In this document: positions 1 to 9,135 of the stretch, one piece after another
Layout: each line of letters opens with the position of its first letter
Numbering within the stretch: position 1 is the first letter of the stretch
Source of the DNA: Hylemonella sp.
GTDB taxonomy: Bacteria > Pseudomonadota > Gammaproteobacteria > Burkholderiales > Burkholderiaceae_C
Assembly (NCBI GenBank): GCA_030695415.1
Contig: JAUYQZ010000003.1
Location: 1 to 64,000 of the forward strand
Reading direction: 5' to 3'
DNA: 64,000 nucleotides
Program-made: the position numbers and the translations under genes
The notes under the pieces: model-generated
What the model saw: the letters and a program-made list of their open reading frames with translations, nothing else
The model's database searches: none
What the model was told of the DNA's origin: nothing

Positions 1-2
1 GC

Positions 3-161
3 CCCGTCGGTGTAACGGTCGATCCACGAGGAGCCCTGCTGGTCGCCGACGACCTATCGAATACCGTTTGGCGCATCGTTCCAAGCCGGGCGCCGTCCTC
101 GGCCGCAACGACTGCGGCCGCCGCACCCCATGCGCCGGTCCCGACGACCGCGTCGCGTTGA
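3..161 (+). CDS. C-terminal end of a sorbosone/PQQ-dependent dehydrogenase-like beta-propeller protein (5' truncated)
   Basis: An open frame enters from the left edge and stops with TGA at 159-161. The 52 visible residues start with a propeller-blade signature (DPRGALLVADDLSNTVWRI) of the kind that closes soluble glucose/sorbosone dehydrogenase-like beta-propellers, which are usually periplasmic quinoprotein oxidoreductases. A low-complexity Ala/Pro/Thr tail follows. Only the last blade is present, so substrate and cofactor cannot be judged, and other NHL/SGL propellers stay possible. The codon style matches the next 7 kb rather than the rest of the window. Confidence 0.5.
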   Translation, partial: PVGVTVDPRGALLVADDLSNTVWRIVPSRAPSSAATTAAAAPHAPVPTTASR

Positions 162-487
162 GCGCCCGATTGCAGCAGGGGCTATCGCGAGAAGAACGGT
201 CGCTATGATGAGATTGTTGCAGCAACCTCACGTTCTGATTGGGCTTCGTATACCGCTATTTGAAGTTCTTGTGGTAAGTTTCACCACAACGCGAATACAG
301 TCTCATCTTCGGCGACATGGATATCTTCGTCTGTCTCAAGGAACAGATGGGCTGGGCTCCTACCAGACTGCTCCTGGGGTTCGTGGAAAAGAACGGCCGC
401 TACACGGCAAGGAACCGCTCGCCGACGACGTGGCAGTGGTCATTCACCGCGCGCCCGGCGCCCGTGCCCATCATCAAGACCGGACGA
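162..487. other. Intergenic stretch without a supported gene
   Basis: This gap lies between the end of the propeller gene and the 3' end of the minus-strand coiled-coil gene, so the two genes converge on it. Short frames exist, but none has a recognisable family or a convincing ribosome site. The only structure seen is a 7-bp inverted repeat (TTGTGGT at 269-275, ACCACAA at 283-289). It could be a weak terminator hairpin or an operator, and there is no T-run beside it. Confidence 0.4.
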
Positions 488-2194
488 CTACACTCCGAAC
501 GCTTTCATGCAGGCGTCGAGCAGACCCTCGAGGCCGTGGCGGCGCGCCCCGTCACCGCGCGCGGTTCGCGGGGCCTCCTCCACAATCAATAAGCCATTTC
601 CTATCGCGACTCGATCCTTAAGGAGGGGCTCGCGTCCAAAGAAGTAAGGCCAGAAGGTCTCAGTGCGCGTCACCGAATAGGCCAGGTCCGTGGAAAAGCC
701 GACAAGCTGGTTCTGGGCCAGGACACGACCTTGCTGAGCCCGCTCCACACGGACGCCGCGGCCGCCCTGGATCACAAGCCGGGCCGGCCCATGGAAGACA
801 AGAAAGCGCAACTGCAGGGTCAGCCAGGCGGTGAGCGACAGAACCCGCCAGTGGCTGCTGATGCGCAGGCGGCGCCCAATGGGCTTAGCAATCGCAGCAA
901 GGCCGCGCGGCTGCAGCACGAGGCCGGCGCCATCCGGCAAGCTCAGCACCGTCAATTCCGCGAAAGGATCGCGCACCGCCGATACCGTGGTCAGCTCACC
1001 GGCGCCGTGGACGCGCGTGAGGAAGGTCAGCCCGGCAGCCAGACTAGTGATGGGATGGCGCCAGTCGAGCAGCCACTGGGTAGCCTTAGCTCCGGAGGCG
1101 CTTGTGGTTTGCAAATAGCCTTGTCGCACAAGCAGCTCTTCTCCCGGGTCGAGCCGAACCCCGACGGAGGTGCTCGACGCGTCGACGGGCGGTATCGTCT
1201 GGGAGACACCGGTCGTCTGAAAGCGGATCGCGGGACTTCGCACCACTGTGGGGGCGATGACCCAGTAGCAGATCAGTCGAATGAGGTAGGGGACGGCGAC
1301 AATCAAGACTAAGGCCAAGGCGGCTTGCTTGAGGACAGCCCCAAGTCGGATCTGTTCTGCCCACAGCGACGCGCGCGCCCGCCACGATCCTTCCGCCTGG
1401 GTACGCTCCCTGGCAATCTGCTGGTCCAGGTCGCTCGTCCGAGGCTCAATCTGTTGATCTGCCCAACCCTGCACCTGCGGATAGCTTTGCCTAGCAGCGA
1501 CAAGCCGCCGATTAACGCCCTCGGCCGCCGCAAGCCGTTGACGGTAAATGATGGCCCTTCCGCACAGCTGCCGCTTGGTCGCCTGCAAGGCCCGGAGCCG
1601 CTCGCGATCATAGTACTGGAAGGTCACGACAACCTCCCAGCGCTGTTGGAAGGCGGCCAAGGTGTTCGTCGCAGTGACGCAGGCGGCTTGGTCGGTGGCG
1701 GCTTGCTGGCGCAAGCTTGAGATTTCCGTGGTGACCCTTGTTGTCTGTGCTAGCCAATCCCTGGCGTTGCGCAGCGCAGATAACTCGCCCTCCCGAGACT
1801 GGATTTCCACCTCCAGGCGGCCGTCCGAGAGGAGGGCCCGCGTGTCGGCGTCCGCCAGGCTCTTCGCCTTTTCCAGTGCGGTGCGACGACGTTTCTCCAA
1901 AGCGGCCTTCGCCGCGGCCGCCGCCGGAATGGCCTCATCGAGTTCGCTTAGACCTTTGCTCTGCGCGGACACAGCGACCGTTGCCAGACGCTCGCGCGCT
2001 GCGCCTCGGACGGCCTCCAGCTCATCCTTTACCCGCTCCAATTGCGCGGCACGCTCAAGATAGGCGGCCGGCTTGGTCCACTCGGACCGTATCCAGGGCA
2101 GAACGAATGCGGCGGCCAGGATGGCCAGGACGATCGTCAGATAGAGGATCGACTTCCTCGCCAGCCAACCAAGGATTGTCGCAATCGCCGCCAT
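488..2194 (-). CDS. Membrane-anchored coiled-coil protein with a beta-rich, AIM24-like C-terminal part
   Basis: Product of 568 aa, function not recognised. It starts with MAAIATILGWLARKS and a transmembrane helix (about residues 12-34). A long Ala/Glu/Arg-rich coiled coil (about 45-290) follows, then a second hydrophobic segment (ALALVLIVAVPYLIRLICYW, near 310). The last ~220 residues are beta-rich with repeated short LDPGEELLVRQGYLQ- and GRVLAQNQLVGF-like strands, resembling the AIM24/TRAP-like beta-helix family; that assignment is tentative. ATG 2194 was preferred to an in-frame ATG 54 bases upstream because GGGAGG stands just before it and the membrane helix follows directly. It lies downstream of the stress-protein gene on the same strand and may be co-transcribed with it. 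Confidence 0.6.
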   Translation of the reverse strand: MAAIATILGWLARKSILYLTIVLAILAAAFVLPWIRSEWTKPAAYLERAAQLERVKDELEAVRGAARERLATVAVSAQSKGLSELDEAIPAAAAAKAALEKRRRTALEKAKSLADADTRALLSDGRLEVEIQSREGELSALRNARDWLAQTTRVTTEISSLRQQAATDQAACVTATNTLAAFQQRWEVVVTFQYYDRERLRALQATKRQLCGRAIIYRQRLAAAEGVNRRLVAARQSYPQVQGWADQQIEPRTSDLDQQIARERTQAEGSWRARASLWAEQIRLGAVLKQAALALVLIVAVPYLIRLICYWVIAPTVVRSPAIRFQTTGVSQTIPPVDASSTSVGVRLDPGEELLVRQGYLQTTSASGAKATQWLLDWRHPITSLAAGLTFLTRVHGAGELTTVSAVRDPFAELTVLSLPDGAGLVLQPRGLAAIAKPIGRRLRISSHWRVLSLTAWLTLQLRFLVFHGPARLVIQGGRGVRVERAQQGRVLAQNQLVGFSTDLAYSVTRTETFWPYFFGREPLLKDRVAIGNGLLIVEEAPRTARGDGARRHGLEGLLDACMKAFGV

Positions 2195-2340
2195 CAACCT
2201 CCCATAACACGAAGATGAACGCTCTCCCGCGAGCCTAGCGCTCGCCACTCTGCATCCGCCAGGAGACCTGGGACGGCTGACACACCGGAATTATCGGGAG
2301 TGGCCGAAAAACAGGCGTGACCGAGGGGCCCGACTTCTCC

Positions 2341-3240
2341 CTACGACGTCTCGGCGTCCCGCTGCGCCCTGACGACAAGGACGTCGGACGGCACCGCTTC
2401 GACGATGCGCGGGCCCTTGCCGCCAATCATGGCGTGGAAAATCCGGCTTCGTTCGTAAGCACCGATCACCGTGAGGTCCGCGCCCTGTTCCATGATGTAG
2501 GTGCTCAGCATCACTTCTGGTGGGCCATGCTCAACAAGGGTTGTTAGCCGAGCCCGCGCGCCATCGGGTAGCTGTGCCCCATCCGTGAATTCACGGAGGG
2601 TGGCGTCCTCCATCGCTCCAAAATCGCGCGCCAGCTGAGTGTCCATCATGAGCGCCCGATAGGGCATCTCGAAAGCGTTCATGACGGCGACGTGCGCCTC
2701 TGGGAAGTACGCAGCTGCCGTTTCCAGCCCGAACCGGGCTTCAGGCGTGAAATCGGCGCCAACAAGCATATGTCCATACGGTCCGCGCGGCCGCTTTTTG
2801 ACCACCAGGACGGAGATAGGCGCCCGCCGAAATAGCTCGTCGATGGTCTTGCCGAGGGGCGGCCAACCCAGACTTCGGTAGCGGCCCAATCCAACGACCG
2901 CTAGATCACACTTCTCGCGAACAATTGCGTCGAGGATTACCTTAATCGCCGGCCCTTCTTCGACATGGATCCGCAGGCGTGGACAATTTTCGCGGACGTC
3001 GTCGCGAATCTGCGCCTCGACTAGGGCGATGCTGTTGGGCGGTCGCCGCCACGATGGAAGGCCTTGATGCTCCGGCGAGGTCAGACCATCGCCTTCTAGA
3101 GCATGGACGATCAGTAGTTCGGCATCCCATTGATTGCTCAGCTGGATGGCACGGTCCAGAGCGCGATCGCCGCGTCCGCTCAGATCCGTCGCCAACAAGA
3201 TGCGTTTTGGCTGGGTGTTAGGCAAGTTTTCCTCGACCAA
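2341..3240 (-). CDS. Tandem universal stress protein (two UspA domains)
   Basis: Product of 299 aa with two Usp alpha/beta domains: residues ~10-150 (RILLATDLSGRGDRALDRAI ... ISVLVVKK) and ~155-290 (HMLVGADFTPEAR ... DVLVVRAQ). Usp proteins are cytoplasmic, bind ATP or act as stress sensors. The G-x2-G-x9-G-S/T ATP loop is imperfect in both halves, so nucleotide binding is uncertain. The frame is open to TTG 3321, but TTG 3240 has AGAGGTG just upstream and starts close to the first domain, so it was chosen. The gene is divergent from the antiporter operon, with a ~250-base gap between them. Confidence 0.75.
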   Translation of the reverse strand: MVEENLPNTQPKRILLATDLSGRGDRALDRAIQLSNQWDAELLIVHALEGDGLTSPEHQGLPSWRRPPNSIALVEAQIRDDVRENCPRLRIHVEEGPAIKVILDAIVREKCDLAVVGLGRYRSLGWPPLGKTIDELFRRAPISVLVVKKRPRGPYGHMLVGADFTPEARFGLETAAAYFPEAHVAVMNAFEMPYRALMMDTQLARDFGAMEDATLREFTDGAQLPDGARARLTTLVEHGPPEVMLSTYIMEQGADLTVIGAYERSRIFHAMIGGKGPRIVEAVPSDVLVVRAQRDAETS

Positions 3241-3492
3241 GATGTCACCTCTGGAGGGCGCGCAGATATTTGCCACAAGAGCCTGAACCGGCAACCTTAA
3301 CGCCCGCGATCTCAAATCCAAGTCAGGTCAGAGTGATAGTCTAGCTTAGCTAGCCGGTCCGGCTTGTCGTGCATTGAAGTAGGTTGTCATCAAGCGATCC
3401 ACTGCGGCGCTTGATCCAGTGGGTGGTTTGTTGAGGATGGGTGCTCTGCGGCCTGGGTGGCTGCTGCAGCCATTCGGAGGATGCGGGCGCGC

Positions 3493-6414
3493 ATGAGCGG
3501 GGCTCAGATCTTGCTTGTTCTGATACTGGCCACACCTTTCGTGGCCAGTCTGGTGGCGGCTTGCCTGCGTCCGCTCGCCCGGAATCTCGCAGCTTCGCTT
3601 GCGACGGCGGCGACCTTGCTGATGCTGGGCTGCACTCTGGCCCTTTATCCGTGGGTGTCGGACGGCGGCGTACTGCACCTGTCGGCGCCCTGGGCGCCAG
3701 ATCTAGGGTTGACCTTCGGCCTTCGCCTTGATGGGTTTTCTTGGATATTCTTGATCTTAATTGCCGGTATTGGCCTGCTGGTCAGCATTTACGCCCGCTA
3801 CTACATGTCCGCCGCCGATCCAGTGCCACGCTTCTTCTCTCTGCTCTTAGCCTTTGCTGGTGCGATGGTAGGGATCGTCCTATCGTCCAACGTCGTACAG
3901 CTGGTGGTCTTCTGGGAGACGACCAGCATCCTGTCGTTTCTGCTGATCGGCTATTGGCACTATGGCGCCGCGGCACGAGAGGGCGCCCGTATGGCGTTGA
4001 CGGTGACGTCAGTCGGGGGCCTTTGCCTGCTAGTCGGCCTCTTGATGATCGCGAACGTCGCCGGCAGCTTCGAGCTCGATGCTATTCTCGCCGCCGGCCC
4101 GCAGATCCGCGCGAGTCCTGGATATGTCCCGGCGCTGCTCCTGATCCTGATGGGGGCGTTCACCAAAAGCGCCCAGTTCCCCTTTCATTTCTGGCTGCCC
4201 AACGCCATGGCGGCGCCCACGCCCGTCTCCGCCTACCTCCATTCGGCGACCATGGTGAAGGCTGGCGTATTCCTGCTGGTGCGCTTCTGGCCGGTGCTCT
4301 CAGGCACCGAGACGTGGTTCTGGGTGGTCGGGGCGACGGGCTTAATGACGGTGACGCTCGGGGCTTTCCTCGCAATCTTCCAACAGGACATGAAGGGCGT
4401 CCTGGCCTACTCGACGATCAGCCACCTGGGCCTGATCACCTTCCTCCTGGGCCTCAGCAGTCCTTTGGCATGCGTCGCGGCCATCTTCCACATCGTCAAT
4501 CACGCGGTCTTCAAAGCCTCGCTCTTCATGGCGGCGGGAGCGGTCGATCATGAGGTGGGAACGCGGGATCTTCGGAAGCTCGGCGGACTTGCGCGCATCA
4601 TGCCGGTCACCGCAGCGTTGGCGACGGTCTCCGCCGCCGCCATGGCGGGCGCGCCTCTGTTGAATGGCTTCCTCTCCAAAGAGATGTTCTTCGAGGCGGC
4701 GCTGGTCGCGCGGACAGGAAGCCGCTGGGATATCCTTCCACCTCTCATTGTGGTGGCGGCGAGCCTGTGTTCGGTCCTCTACTCGCTACGCTTCCTGGGC
4801 GGAGTCTTCTTTGGCAAGGCGCCAGCGACCTTTCCGCACCCGTTCAAGGAGCCGCCCTTGTGGATGGTGACGCCGATCGGGCTGCTCGCGCTGATCTGCC
4901 TCCTCGTCGGCCTTTTCCCCTCTCAGACGATCGAGCCCTATCTGCGCACAGCCGCCCTGGCAGTGCTCGGCAAGCAGACCCCGTCGTTCACCCTGGCCCT
5001 TTGGCACGGCCTGACGCCGGCGCTCATGATGAGCATGGTCGCGCTTGGCGGCGGCGTGCTGCTCTACAGCCTCTTCCGAGACCGGTTGCGTTTCTCGCCA
5101 ACCCCGTCGGCGGTGCGCTCTATCAACTTCGCCAAACTCTTTGAAAGGGTGCTGCAGGCGACCACTGAGCAGCTGCCGCGATGGGTCGAGCGACGTTTTC
5201 CCTCCAGTCGGCTGCAGCCTCAGATGCTGCTTCTGGCGCTTGTGACGCTGCTCGCTGCGAACGTAAGCCTGACGGCCGCGCCGGTCGCCTTACGTGGTCT
5301 GGGCGTCTCCCCAACTGACGCACCTTTTGCGCTGCTGTGGCTCATCGGCGGGGCCTGCGCGATCACGGCGGCGGCCTTCGCCAAGTTCCACCGGCTGGCC
5401 GCGCTCATCGCTGCAGGCGGGGCAGGGCTAACGTCCTGTATCAGCTTCGTGTGGCTCTCCGCCCCTGACCTAGCGGCGACCCAGCTGCTGGTCGAGGTGG
5501 TGACCACGATCCTAATTCTGCTGGGTCTGCGTTGGTTGCCGCCCCGTCTGAGAGACGCGACGGACCGGTCCCCGGCCGTACGCCTGCGGCGGGCCCGGGA
5601 TGCGTGTGTCGCGGTGGTCGCGGGCCTTGGCATGGCCGTCCTAGCTTATGCGGTGATGATGCACCCGGTCGACGATTCCATATCCCAGTTCTTCCTAAGC
5701 AAGGCCTACACCGACGGCGGCGGGCGCAATGTTGTCAATGTCATCCTCGTGGATTTCCGCGCCTTCGACACTCTCGGCGAGATCACGGTCCTGGCCATCG
5801 TCGCTCTCTCGGTTTTCGCCTTGCTGCGACGCTTCCGGCCAGGAGAGGAAAGCGTCGCCGCGCCGCTTCAGCAGGAGACCCAGGACCTACAGGACGACGA
5901 CGATTCCGATCGGGGACGTGGGCACACCCTGACGCAATATCTCCATGTGCCTGGTATAATCATCAGGTTGATGGTGCCAGTCATCCTGCTGTTCGCCATC
6001 CATCTGTTCATGCGGGGGCACGACCTGCCCGGTGGCGGTTTCTCCGCGGGCCTGACGGTCTCGGCCGCCCTCATTCTTCTTTACATGGCCGGCGGAGTTC
6101 GTTGGGTCGAGGCGCGTTTCCGTGTCGCCCCAGTCCGCTGGATCGGCGTAGGCCTGCTGGTCGCCCTGGCGACTGGCGCGGGCTCGATGATTTTCGGCTA
6201 TCCCTTCCTGACTTCCTATTTCCGCTATCTTGATGTGCCGGTGCTTGGGCGCCTTCCGTTGCCGACGGCGATCTTGTTCGACCTTGGCGTCTTCATCCTG
6301 GTGGTCGGCGCTACCTCCCTGATGCTCATCGCTATCGCCCACCAGTCGCTGCGCGGTCCGCGTAGGGCGAGGAAGCCGCTCGCAGATGTGCAGCCGCCGG
6401 GAGGATGGGCCTGA
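3493..6414 (+). CDS. mrpA: Cation/proton antiporter subunit A fused to subunit B (MrpAB/PhaAB)
   Basis: Product of 973 aa, largest subunit of the multi-subunit Mrp/Pha Na+(K+)/H+ antiporter of the inner membrane. The N-terminal ~500 residues are a NuoL/ND5-like channel with the conserved Glu in FWETTSILSFLLIGYW and Lys residues in HSATMVKAGVFLL and HIVNHAVFKASLF. A MrpA C-terminal domain follows. The last ~150 residues are MrpB (FMRGHDLPGGGFSAGL), a fusion typical of proteobacterial group 2 (Pha) systems. ATG 3493 sits 12 bases after GGAGG; ATG 3481 abuts that site and GTG 3457 lies further up. It is first in a six-gene operon and overlaps mrpC by one base. Its codon use differs from genes beyond 7.2 kb. 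Confidence 0.93.
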   Translation: MSGAQILLVLILATPFVASLVAACLRPLARNLAASLATAATLLMLGCTLALYPWVSDGGVLHLSAPWAPDLGLTFGLRLDGFSWIFLILIAGIGLLVSIYARYYMSAADPVPRFFSLLLAFAGAMVGIVLSSNVVQLVVFWETTSILSFLLIGYWHYGAAAREGARMALTVTSVGGLCLLVGLLMIANVAGSFELDAILAAGPQIRASPGYVPALLLILMGAFTKSAQFPFHFWLPNAMAAPTPVSAYLHSATMVKAGVFLLVRFWPVLSGTETWFWVVGATGLMTVTLGAFLAIFQQDMKGVLAYSTISHLGLITFLLGLSSPLACVAAIFHIVNHAVFKASLFMAAGAVDHEVGTRDLRKLGGLARIMPVTAALATVSAAAMAGAPLLNGFLSKEMFFEAALVARTGSRWDILPPLIVVAASLCSVLYSLRFLGGVFFGKAPATFPHPFKEPPLWMVTPIGLLALICLLVGLFPSQTIEPYLRTAALAVLGKQTPSFTLALWHGLTPALMMSMVALGGGVLLYSLFRDRLRFSPTPSAVRSINFAKLFERVLQATTEQLPRWVERRFPSSRLQPQMLLLALVTLLAANVSLTAAPVALRGLGVSPTDAPFALLWLIGGACAITAAAFAKFHRLAALIAAGGAGLTSCISFVWLSAPDLAATQLLVEVVTTILILLGLRWLPPRLRDATDRSPAVRLRRARDACVAVVAGLGMAVLAYAVMMHPVDDSISQFFLSKAYTDGGGRNVVNVILVDFRAFDTLGEITVLAIVALSVFALLRRFRPGEESVAAPLQQETQDLQDDDDSDRGRGHTLTQYLHVPGIIIRLMVPVILLFAIHLFMRGHDLPGGGFSAGLTVSAALILLYMAGGVRWVEARFRVAPVRWIGVGLLVALATGAGSMIFGYPFLTSYFRYLDVPVLGRLPLPTAILFDLGVFILVVGATSLMLIAIAHQSLRGPRRARKPLADVQPPGGWA

Positions 6415-6755
6415 TGGAGCTCGTCCTCGCAACGGCAATTGGCGTGCTCACGGCCGCAGGGGTCTGGCTGATCCTGCGGTCGCGGACATTCCAGGTCATC
6501 GTCGGGCTGACGCTGATATCCTATGCCGTCAACCTGTTCATCTTCTCGACAGGGGGCTTGCGGATAGGCGCTGAACCCGTGCTCAAAAGCACGACTGGCA
6601 ATCTGGCGGGGTACGCCGATCCTTTACCGCAAGCGCTGGTACTCACCGCTATTGTCATCGGCTTCGCGACCACGGCGCTGTTGCTGGTGGTCGTACTGGC
6701 CTCAAGAGGCTTCACGGGCGGAGATCATGTGGACGGCGAGGAGCCCGACGCATGA
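6414..6755 (+). CDS. mrpC: Cation/proton antiporter subunit C (MrpC/PhaC)
   Basis: Product of 113 aa with three predicted membrane helices, a NuoK-like subunit of the Mrp complex. The family signature is visible in TFQVIVGLTLISYAVNLFIF and PLPQALVLTAIVIGFATTAL. ATG 6414 shares its A with the TGA of mrpA and has GGGAGGA about 8 bases upstream; ATG 6405 in the same frame is a weaker alternative because it sits on that site. The gene overlaps mrpD by four bases (ATGA), indicating coupled translation. Confidence 0.9.
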   Translation: MELVLATAIGVLTAAGVWLILRSRTFQVIVGLTLISYAVNLFIFSTGGLRIGAEPVLKSTTGNLAGYADPLPQALVLTAIVIGFATTALLLVVVLASRGFTGGDHVDGEEPDA

Positions 6756-8344
6756 TCGAGCACTTGGTCGTCACCCCGGTAGTGATGCCCCTGGCGGTCG
6801 GTGCGGTGATGCTGTTCCTGGGCGCGCGCCGCCGCCGGTGGGAGGCGGGTCTAGCTATTGGCGGCTGTGCCGCGCTGCTGCTGAACGCGATCGCCCTCGT
6901 CGTGTTGACGGATGCCGACGCCGGCGGACTCAGCCGCGCCTATGGCGTGGGCGACTGGCCCGCATACATCGCGATCGTTTTGGTCGCCGATCGCCTCTCA
7001 GCCCTTATGCTGGTCCTCGCCGCAACTCTGGGGTTGGTAAGCACTGTCTTTGCGCTCAGCCGCTGGTCGCGGCATGGGCCTTACTTCTACGCCCTTGTGC
7101 AATTCCTGCTCATGGGGTTGAACGGCGCCTTTTTGACCGGCGACCTGTTCAACCTCTTCGTCTTCTTCGAGGTGCTGTTGATCGCCTCTTATGTGCTGCT
7201 GGTGCACGGCCAGGGGCGCGAACGCTACAAGGCCGGCGTGCACTACGTGGTGCTCAATCTGGTGGCCTCGGCACTGTTCCTGATCGGCCTGGCCGTGATC
7301 TACGCGCTGACCGGCACGCTCAACATGGCCGACCTGGCGCTGCGTGTGGCCCAGCTCGACGCCGAGCAGGCCGTGCTGCTGAAGATCGGCGCGCTGGTGC
7401 TGCTGGTGGTCTTCGGCCTCAAGGCCGCCATCGTGCCACTGTACCTGTGGCTGCCCGGCACCTACGCCGCCGCCAGCGCGCCGGTGGCCGCGCTGTTCGC
7501 CATCATGACCAAGGTCGGCGTGTACAGCATCATCCGCGTGCACGGCGTCATGCTGGGGCCGGAGGCCGGCCACGCCGCGCTGACCGCCCAGCCCTGGCTG
7601 CTGCCGGTGGCCCTGAGCACCATCGCCCTGGCCGTACTGGGAGCGCTGGCCGCGCACAGCCTGGCGCGCCTGGCCGCTTACCTGACAGTGGCCTCGGTCG
7701 GCACCATCCTGGCCGGCGTAGGCCTGTTCACACCGGCCGCGCTGTCGGCCTCGCTGTACTACATGGTGCACAGCACCCTGGTCATGGCGGCGCTGTTCCT
7801 GCTGGTGGAGCTGGTCGCCTCGCAGCGCGGCGACATCGGGGACCGCCTGCAACCGGCCGCCCCCGTGGCCCAGCCGGTGCTGCTGGGCCTCATGACACTG
7901 CTGGGCGCCGCCTCGGTCGCCGGCCTGCCGCCGCTGCCCGGCTTCCTGGGCAAGCTGATGATCCTGCAGAGCGCTGCGCCCACCCCGGCCCACGCCTGGG
8001 TCTGGAGCGTGGTGCTGCTGGCCGGCTTCCTGACGCTGGTGGGCCTGGCGCGCGCCGGCACCGTCCTGTTCTGGAACGTGGTGCCCAGCGCCCACGCCCC
8101 GGCCGCCTCCGGCAGCAGCTGGCGCCTGAGCTCGGCCACGCTGGGTCTGCTGGGCCTGAGCCTGCTGCTGGCCGCCTTCGCCTCCCCCATGAAACGCTAC
8201 ACCGATGCCACCGCCGCCCAGCTGGCCGACCGCGCCGGCTACGCCCGTGCCGTGCTCGGCGCACAGGGCGGTCCGGCCGCCGTGACCACCCGCCCCTACC
8301 AGGGCGGCGCCGGTGAAGTGCGCCTGCCCGGAGGCAAGCCATGA
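6752..8344 (+). CDS. mrpD: Cation/proton antiporter subunit D (MrpD/PhaD), compositionally mosaic
   Basis: Product of 530 aa, the second NuoL/M/N-like ion-translocating subunit of the Mrp antiporter. The conserved Glu lies in LFNLFVFFEVLLIASYVLL and the channel Lys residues in VFGLKAAIVPLYLWLP and IMTKVGVYS. The protein reads through without a break and has normal length. The DNA changes style inside it: before about 7185 leucines are a mix of CTC, CTT, TTG, CTA and CTG; after it CTG dominates and GCC/CTG runs are typical of the rest of the window. The switch falls in the most conserved protein segment. It overlaps mrpC and mrpE by four bases each. Confidence 0.92.
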   Translation: MIEHLVVTPVVMPLAVGAVMLFLGARRRRWEAGLAIGGCAALLLNAIALVVLTDADAGGLSRAYGVGDWPAYIAIVLVADRLSALMLVLAATLGLVSTVFALSRWSRHGPYFYALVQFLLMGLNGAFLTGDLFNLFVFFEVLLIASYVLLVHGQGRERYKAGVHYVVLNLVASALFLIGLAVIYALTGTLNMADLALRVAQLDAEQAVLLKIGALVLLVVFGLKAAIVPLYLWLPGTYAAASAPVAALFAIMTKVGVYSIIRVHGVMLGPEAGHAALTAQPWLLPVALSTIALAVLGALAAHSLARLAAYLTVASVGTILAGVGLFTPAALSASLYYMVHSTLVMAALFLLVELVASQRGDIGDRLQPAAPVAQPVLLGLMTLLGAASVAGLPPLPGFLGKLMILQSAAPTPAHAWVWSVVLLAGFLTLVGLARAGTVLFWNVVPSAHAPAASGSSWRLSSATLGLLGLSLLLAAFASPMKRYTDATAAQLADRAGYARAVLGAQGGPAAVTTRPYQGGAGEVRLPGGKP

Positions 8345-8853
8345 AGAAGAAAGCCTGGCTCAGCCATCCCTGGCTGTCGGCGCTGCTGGCGCTGTCCTGG
8401 CTGCTGCTGTCGCATTCGCTGGCGCCGGTGCACCTGCTGTCGGCGGCGCTGATCGGCCTGGTCGTGCCGCGCCTGCTGCACGATGCACTGCCCCCGGCCG
8501 GCCGCATCCGCGCCGTGCCCGCCCTGCGCCTGATGGGGGTCGTGCTGTGGGACATCCTGCTCTCCAACATCACCGTCGCCCGCCTGGTGCTGGGGCGCAT
8601 GGACCGGCCGCAGCCGGCCTGGGTGCCGGTGCCGCTGGACCTGCAGCATCCCACCGCCATCGCGCTGTTCGCCAGCATCATCACCACCACGCCGGGCACA
8701 GTCTCTTGTACGGTGGACGAGGAAGGCCGCCTGATCTGGGTCCATGCCCTGGACTGCAGTGACCCGGCCCAGGCCGCCGCCGACATGAAGGCACGCTACG
8801 AAGCACCGCTGCGCGAGATCTTCGAGTCCGGTCCCCAAGGAGAAAACGCATGA
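8341..8853 (+). CDS. mrpE: Cation/proton antiporter subunit E (MrpE/PhaE)
   Basis: Product of 170 aa, a small membrane subunit of the Mrp antiporter. It has two N-terminal membrane helices (residues ~10-45) and the conserved MrpE C-terminal half with FASIITTTPGTVSCTVDEEG. The ATG overlaps the mrpD stop (ATGA), and its own stop overlaps the mrpF start in the same way, so the tail of the operon is tightly packed. Confidence 0.9.
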   Translation: MKKKAWLSHPWLSALLALSWLLLSHSLAPVHLLSAALIGLVVPRLLHDALPPAGRIRAVPALRLMGVVLWDILLSNITVARLVLGRMDRPQPAWVPVPLDLQHPTAIALFASIITTTPGTVSCTVDEEGRLIWVHALDCSDPAQAAADMKARYEAPLREIFESGPQGENA

Positions 8854-9125
8854 GCATCCTGCCCCTGGCCCTGGACATCAGCACGGGCGCGGTGGCGCTG
8901 GCCATCGTGTTGTGCGCCTGGCGCCTGCTGCGCGGCCCGCACGCGACCGACCGCATCCTGGCCATCGACACGCTGTACATCAACGCCGTGGCGCTGGTGG
9001 TTCTGCTGGGCATCCGCCTGGCCACGCCGCTGCTGTTCGAGGCCGCGCTCATCATCGCCATGCTGGGTTTCGCCTCCACCGTGGGGCTGGCACGCTATCT
9101 GACGCGCGGCGACGTGGTCGAGTAA
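8850..9125 (+). CDS. mrpF: Cation/proton antiporter subunit F (MrpF/PhaF)
   Basis: Product of 91 aa with three membrane helices, matching the short MrpF family. The characteristic RLLRGPHATDRILAIDTLYI and a C-terminal TVGLARYLTRGDVVE are visible. AAGGAGAAAACGC stands before the ATG. It overlaps mrpE by four bases and is 10 bases from mrpG. Confidence 0.9.
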   Translation: MSILPLALDISTGAVALAIVLCAWRLLRGPHATDRILAIDTLYINAVALVVLLGIRLATPLLFEAALIIAMLGFASTVGLARYLTRGDVVE

Positions 9126-9135
9126 GGAGCCGGAC

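Noticed and set aside
317..592. 91-codon plus-strand ORF in the first intergenic region
   Set aside because: It overlaps the 3' end of the minus-strand coiled-coil gene by about 100 bases, has no ribosome site and no recognised family.
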